Part shown: positions 6,030-6,927 of the stretch, piece by piece
Layout: each line of letters opens with the position of its first letter
How positions within the stretch are numbered: position 1 is the first letter of the stretch
DNA from: CAZDHT01 sp964505325
GTDB lineage: Bacteria; Planctomycetota; PUPC01
Assembly (NCBI GenBank): GCA_964505325.1
Contig: CAZDHT010000271.1
Span: forward strand, 1-6,927
Length of the DNA: 6,927 bases
Direction of reading: 5' to 3'
Translations under genes and position numbers: made by a program
The notes under the pieces: model-generated
Databases searched by the model: none
What the model was told of the DNA's origin: nothing
What the model saw: the letters and a program-made list of their open reading frames with translations, nothing else

Positions 6030-6506
6030 ATGGCGAAAGACGCCCTTCGCATCAAGCCACACCACTTCGTGGACATCATCAAGTCGCTCGGCGCCGGCAG
6101 AGCGAAGTTCGAGCCACATCCGTACGGACACGCGGTCCACTCGGTGGCGGAACGCATTCTGGCCGACCGGGACGCGACGCTGGAAATGGAGCTGGGCGCG
6201 GACGACATCTGCGAACCGTGCAAGCATAACGTCGATGGCACGTGCGATGACACAATCGATACGTCCTTCCGGCCGAGCGCGCCGAGTTCGAAGCAGGAAT
6301 GGAACCTGTTGATCGACCAACGCTGGTGCGAGCGGCTGGGCATCGGTCAGGGCGATCGATTCAGCGCACGTGAGTTCTGCCAGCGTCTGCGCCAACAGGC
6401 CGGCGACATCACGGACATTTACCGCGAAATCCCGGCCGCTCGGACCGCGGAACGGGCGCGCAACCTGGAAGAAGGCATCAGGCGGTTCCTGGAGAACGCA
6501 CCTTGA
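6030..6506 (+). CDS. DUF1284-like Cys/His protein, possible metal or Fe-S binding
   Basis: This 158-residue soluble protein starts at ATG 6030 with AGGAG (6015-6019) ten bases upstream. It begins LRIKPHHF (residues 6-13), matching the PHH opening of the DUF1284 family. The family's hallmark follows at DDICEPC-x7-C (residues 58-72: Cys61, Cys64, Cys72), with further cysteines at 100 and 117. The C-terminal third (from about 125) is a charged helical tail. The cysteines and histidines suggest a metal or iron-sulfur site, but no function is established for this family. The Cys that usually follows the HH pair in DUF1284 proteins is replaced here (HHFVDI), and the protein is longer than typical members, so it may be a distinct subfamily. 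Its stop overlaps the methyltransferase start. The gene call is firm; the family call is from memory of the motif. Confidence 0.72.
   Translation: MAKDALRIKPHHFVDIIKSLGAGRAKFEPHPYGHAVHSVAERILADRDATLEMELGADDICEPCKHNVDGTCDDTIDTSFRPSAPSSKQEWNLLIDQRWCERLGIGQGDRFSAREFCQRLRQQAGDITDIYREIPAARTAERARNLEEGIRRFLENAP
6491..6505 (+). promoter_or_regulatory. Ribosome-binding site and TTG start of the methyltransferase
   Basis: GGAG (6491-6494) lies eight bases before TTG (6503-6505), which overlaps the preceding stop TGA (6504-6506) as TTGA. The frame runs on into ATG 6542, which has no comparable site upstream. This favours the TTG start and translational coupling to the upstream gene. Confidence 0.6.
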
Positions 6507-6927
6507 CGGACGGACCAGACGGCGACGCCGCGAACGGTCACATGGCGCGCCGGCCTGAGCCGGAAGTGATGGACGACGCCGAGGAGGCGCGGGCGTATGC
6601 CGAGGCGGACTTCGCCGAGGTGAACCGGGCCTTTGTCGAGCGGCTGACGGAACTGGCCGGGCAGCACAACGTTCCGGCGGACGCTCGCGCGCTCGATCTG
6701 GGCACCGGCCCCGGCGACATTCCGCTCCTGGTGGCAAGCGCCCTCTCCCCTTGGCATATCACGGCGGTCGACGCCTCGCAGGCAATGATCGGGATTGCCC
6801 TGGAGAAGGTGTTCGCCTGTCCGGACAGGCGAACACCTCTCGGTAATGCCCACGTCAAGTTCATCGGCGCCGATGCCAAGGCGACCGGCCTGCCGGCGCA
6901 TTCGTGCGACGTGGGGTTCTCCAACAG
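6503..6927 (+). CDS. Class I SAM-dependent methyltransferase, 3' end outside the window
   Basis: The visible 141 residues hold the front half of a Rossmann-type methyltransferase. A family-like lead (RPEPEVMDDAEEARAYAEAD) is followed by motif I LDLGTGPGD (64-72, the SAM-binding glycine loop), motif II ITAVDAS (86-92, with Asp90 placed to hold the ribose hydroxyls) and GADAKATGLP (122-131), where the acidic residue near the adenine is expected. The window ends at CDVGFSN, where motif IV begins. The substrate cannot be told. The TTG start at 6503 overlaps the stop of the DUF1284-like gene and has a good ribosome-binding site; ATG 6542 is the alternative and would shorten it by 13 residues. Oddly, residues 103-112 are encoded by a perfect palindrome and lengthen the loop between motif II and the next strand compared with what is usual in the family. 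Confidence 0.85.
   Translation, partial: MTDGPDGDAANGHMARRPEPEVMDDAEEARAYAEADFAEVNRAFVERLTELAGQHNVPADARALDLGTGPGDIPLLVASALSPWHITAVDASQAMIGIALEKVFACPDRRTPLGNAHVKFIGADAKATGLPAHSCDVGFSN
6807..6838. repeat. Perfect 32-bp palindrome inside the methyltransferase gene
   Basis: AGGTGTTCGCCTGTCC (6807-6822) is followed at once by its exact reverse complement (6823-6838). GAG at 6803-6805 can add three more pairs with CTC at 6839-6841 if A6806 is bulged. The reading frame passes through without a stop and encodes VFACPDRRTP. As RNA it would make a very stable stem with almost no loop; as DNA it could be a cruciform or a two-fold symmetric protein site. It resembles the small palindromic elements that sit in frame inside genes of other bacteria, but I do not recognise this exact one. 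Confidence 0.9.

Overview
This GC-rich bacterial window holds six protein genes and no RNA genes, CRISPR array or insertion sequence. Two of the genes are cut by the window edges. The lineage cannot be fixed from the sequence. A double-WHy lipoprotein, a Gfo/Idh/MocA-family oxidoreductase, a secreted transglutaminase-fold protein and a large helical-toroid-like enzyme together would fit a Planctomycetota-type environmental bacterium, but that is an inference.

Layout. The left edge (1-155, minus) is the start of a secreted protein, with its signal peptide visible. A 162-bp divergent control region follows, with a sigma70-like promoter facing each way. The rightward promoter serves a tight three-gene unit: a LEA14/WHy-type lipoprotein (318-1124), a Gfo/Idh/MocA-type oxidoreductase (1157-2134) and an exported transglutaminase-like protein (2148-4049). 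The gaps are 32 and 13 bp. A perfect 8-bp-stem hairpin sits in the last codons of the oxidoreductase, just ahead of an excellent Shine-Dalgarno for the third gene. That gene meets a leftward gene (4024-5853, minus) tail to tail, with a 26-bp overlap of the coding ends. The leftward gene encodes an apparently cytoplasmic protein of about 609 residues with an alpha-helical toroid-like front half and a beta-rich back half, most like carbohydrate-active enzymes in architecture. A second divergent control region (5854-6029) separates it from a rightward pair: a DUF1284-like Cys/His protein (6030-6506) and a class I SAM-dependent methyltransferase (6503 to the window end), translationally coupled through a TTGA overlap.

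The most striking feature is a perfect 32-bp palindrome (6807-6838) inside the methyltransferase reading frame, between its SAM-binding motif and the next core motif. It is far too long to be chance and looks like an in-frame palindromic element. Functionally, the first operon points to envelope or extracellular protein work. No shared pathway for the six genes can be demonstrated from sequence alone.
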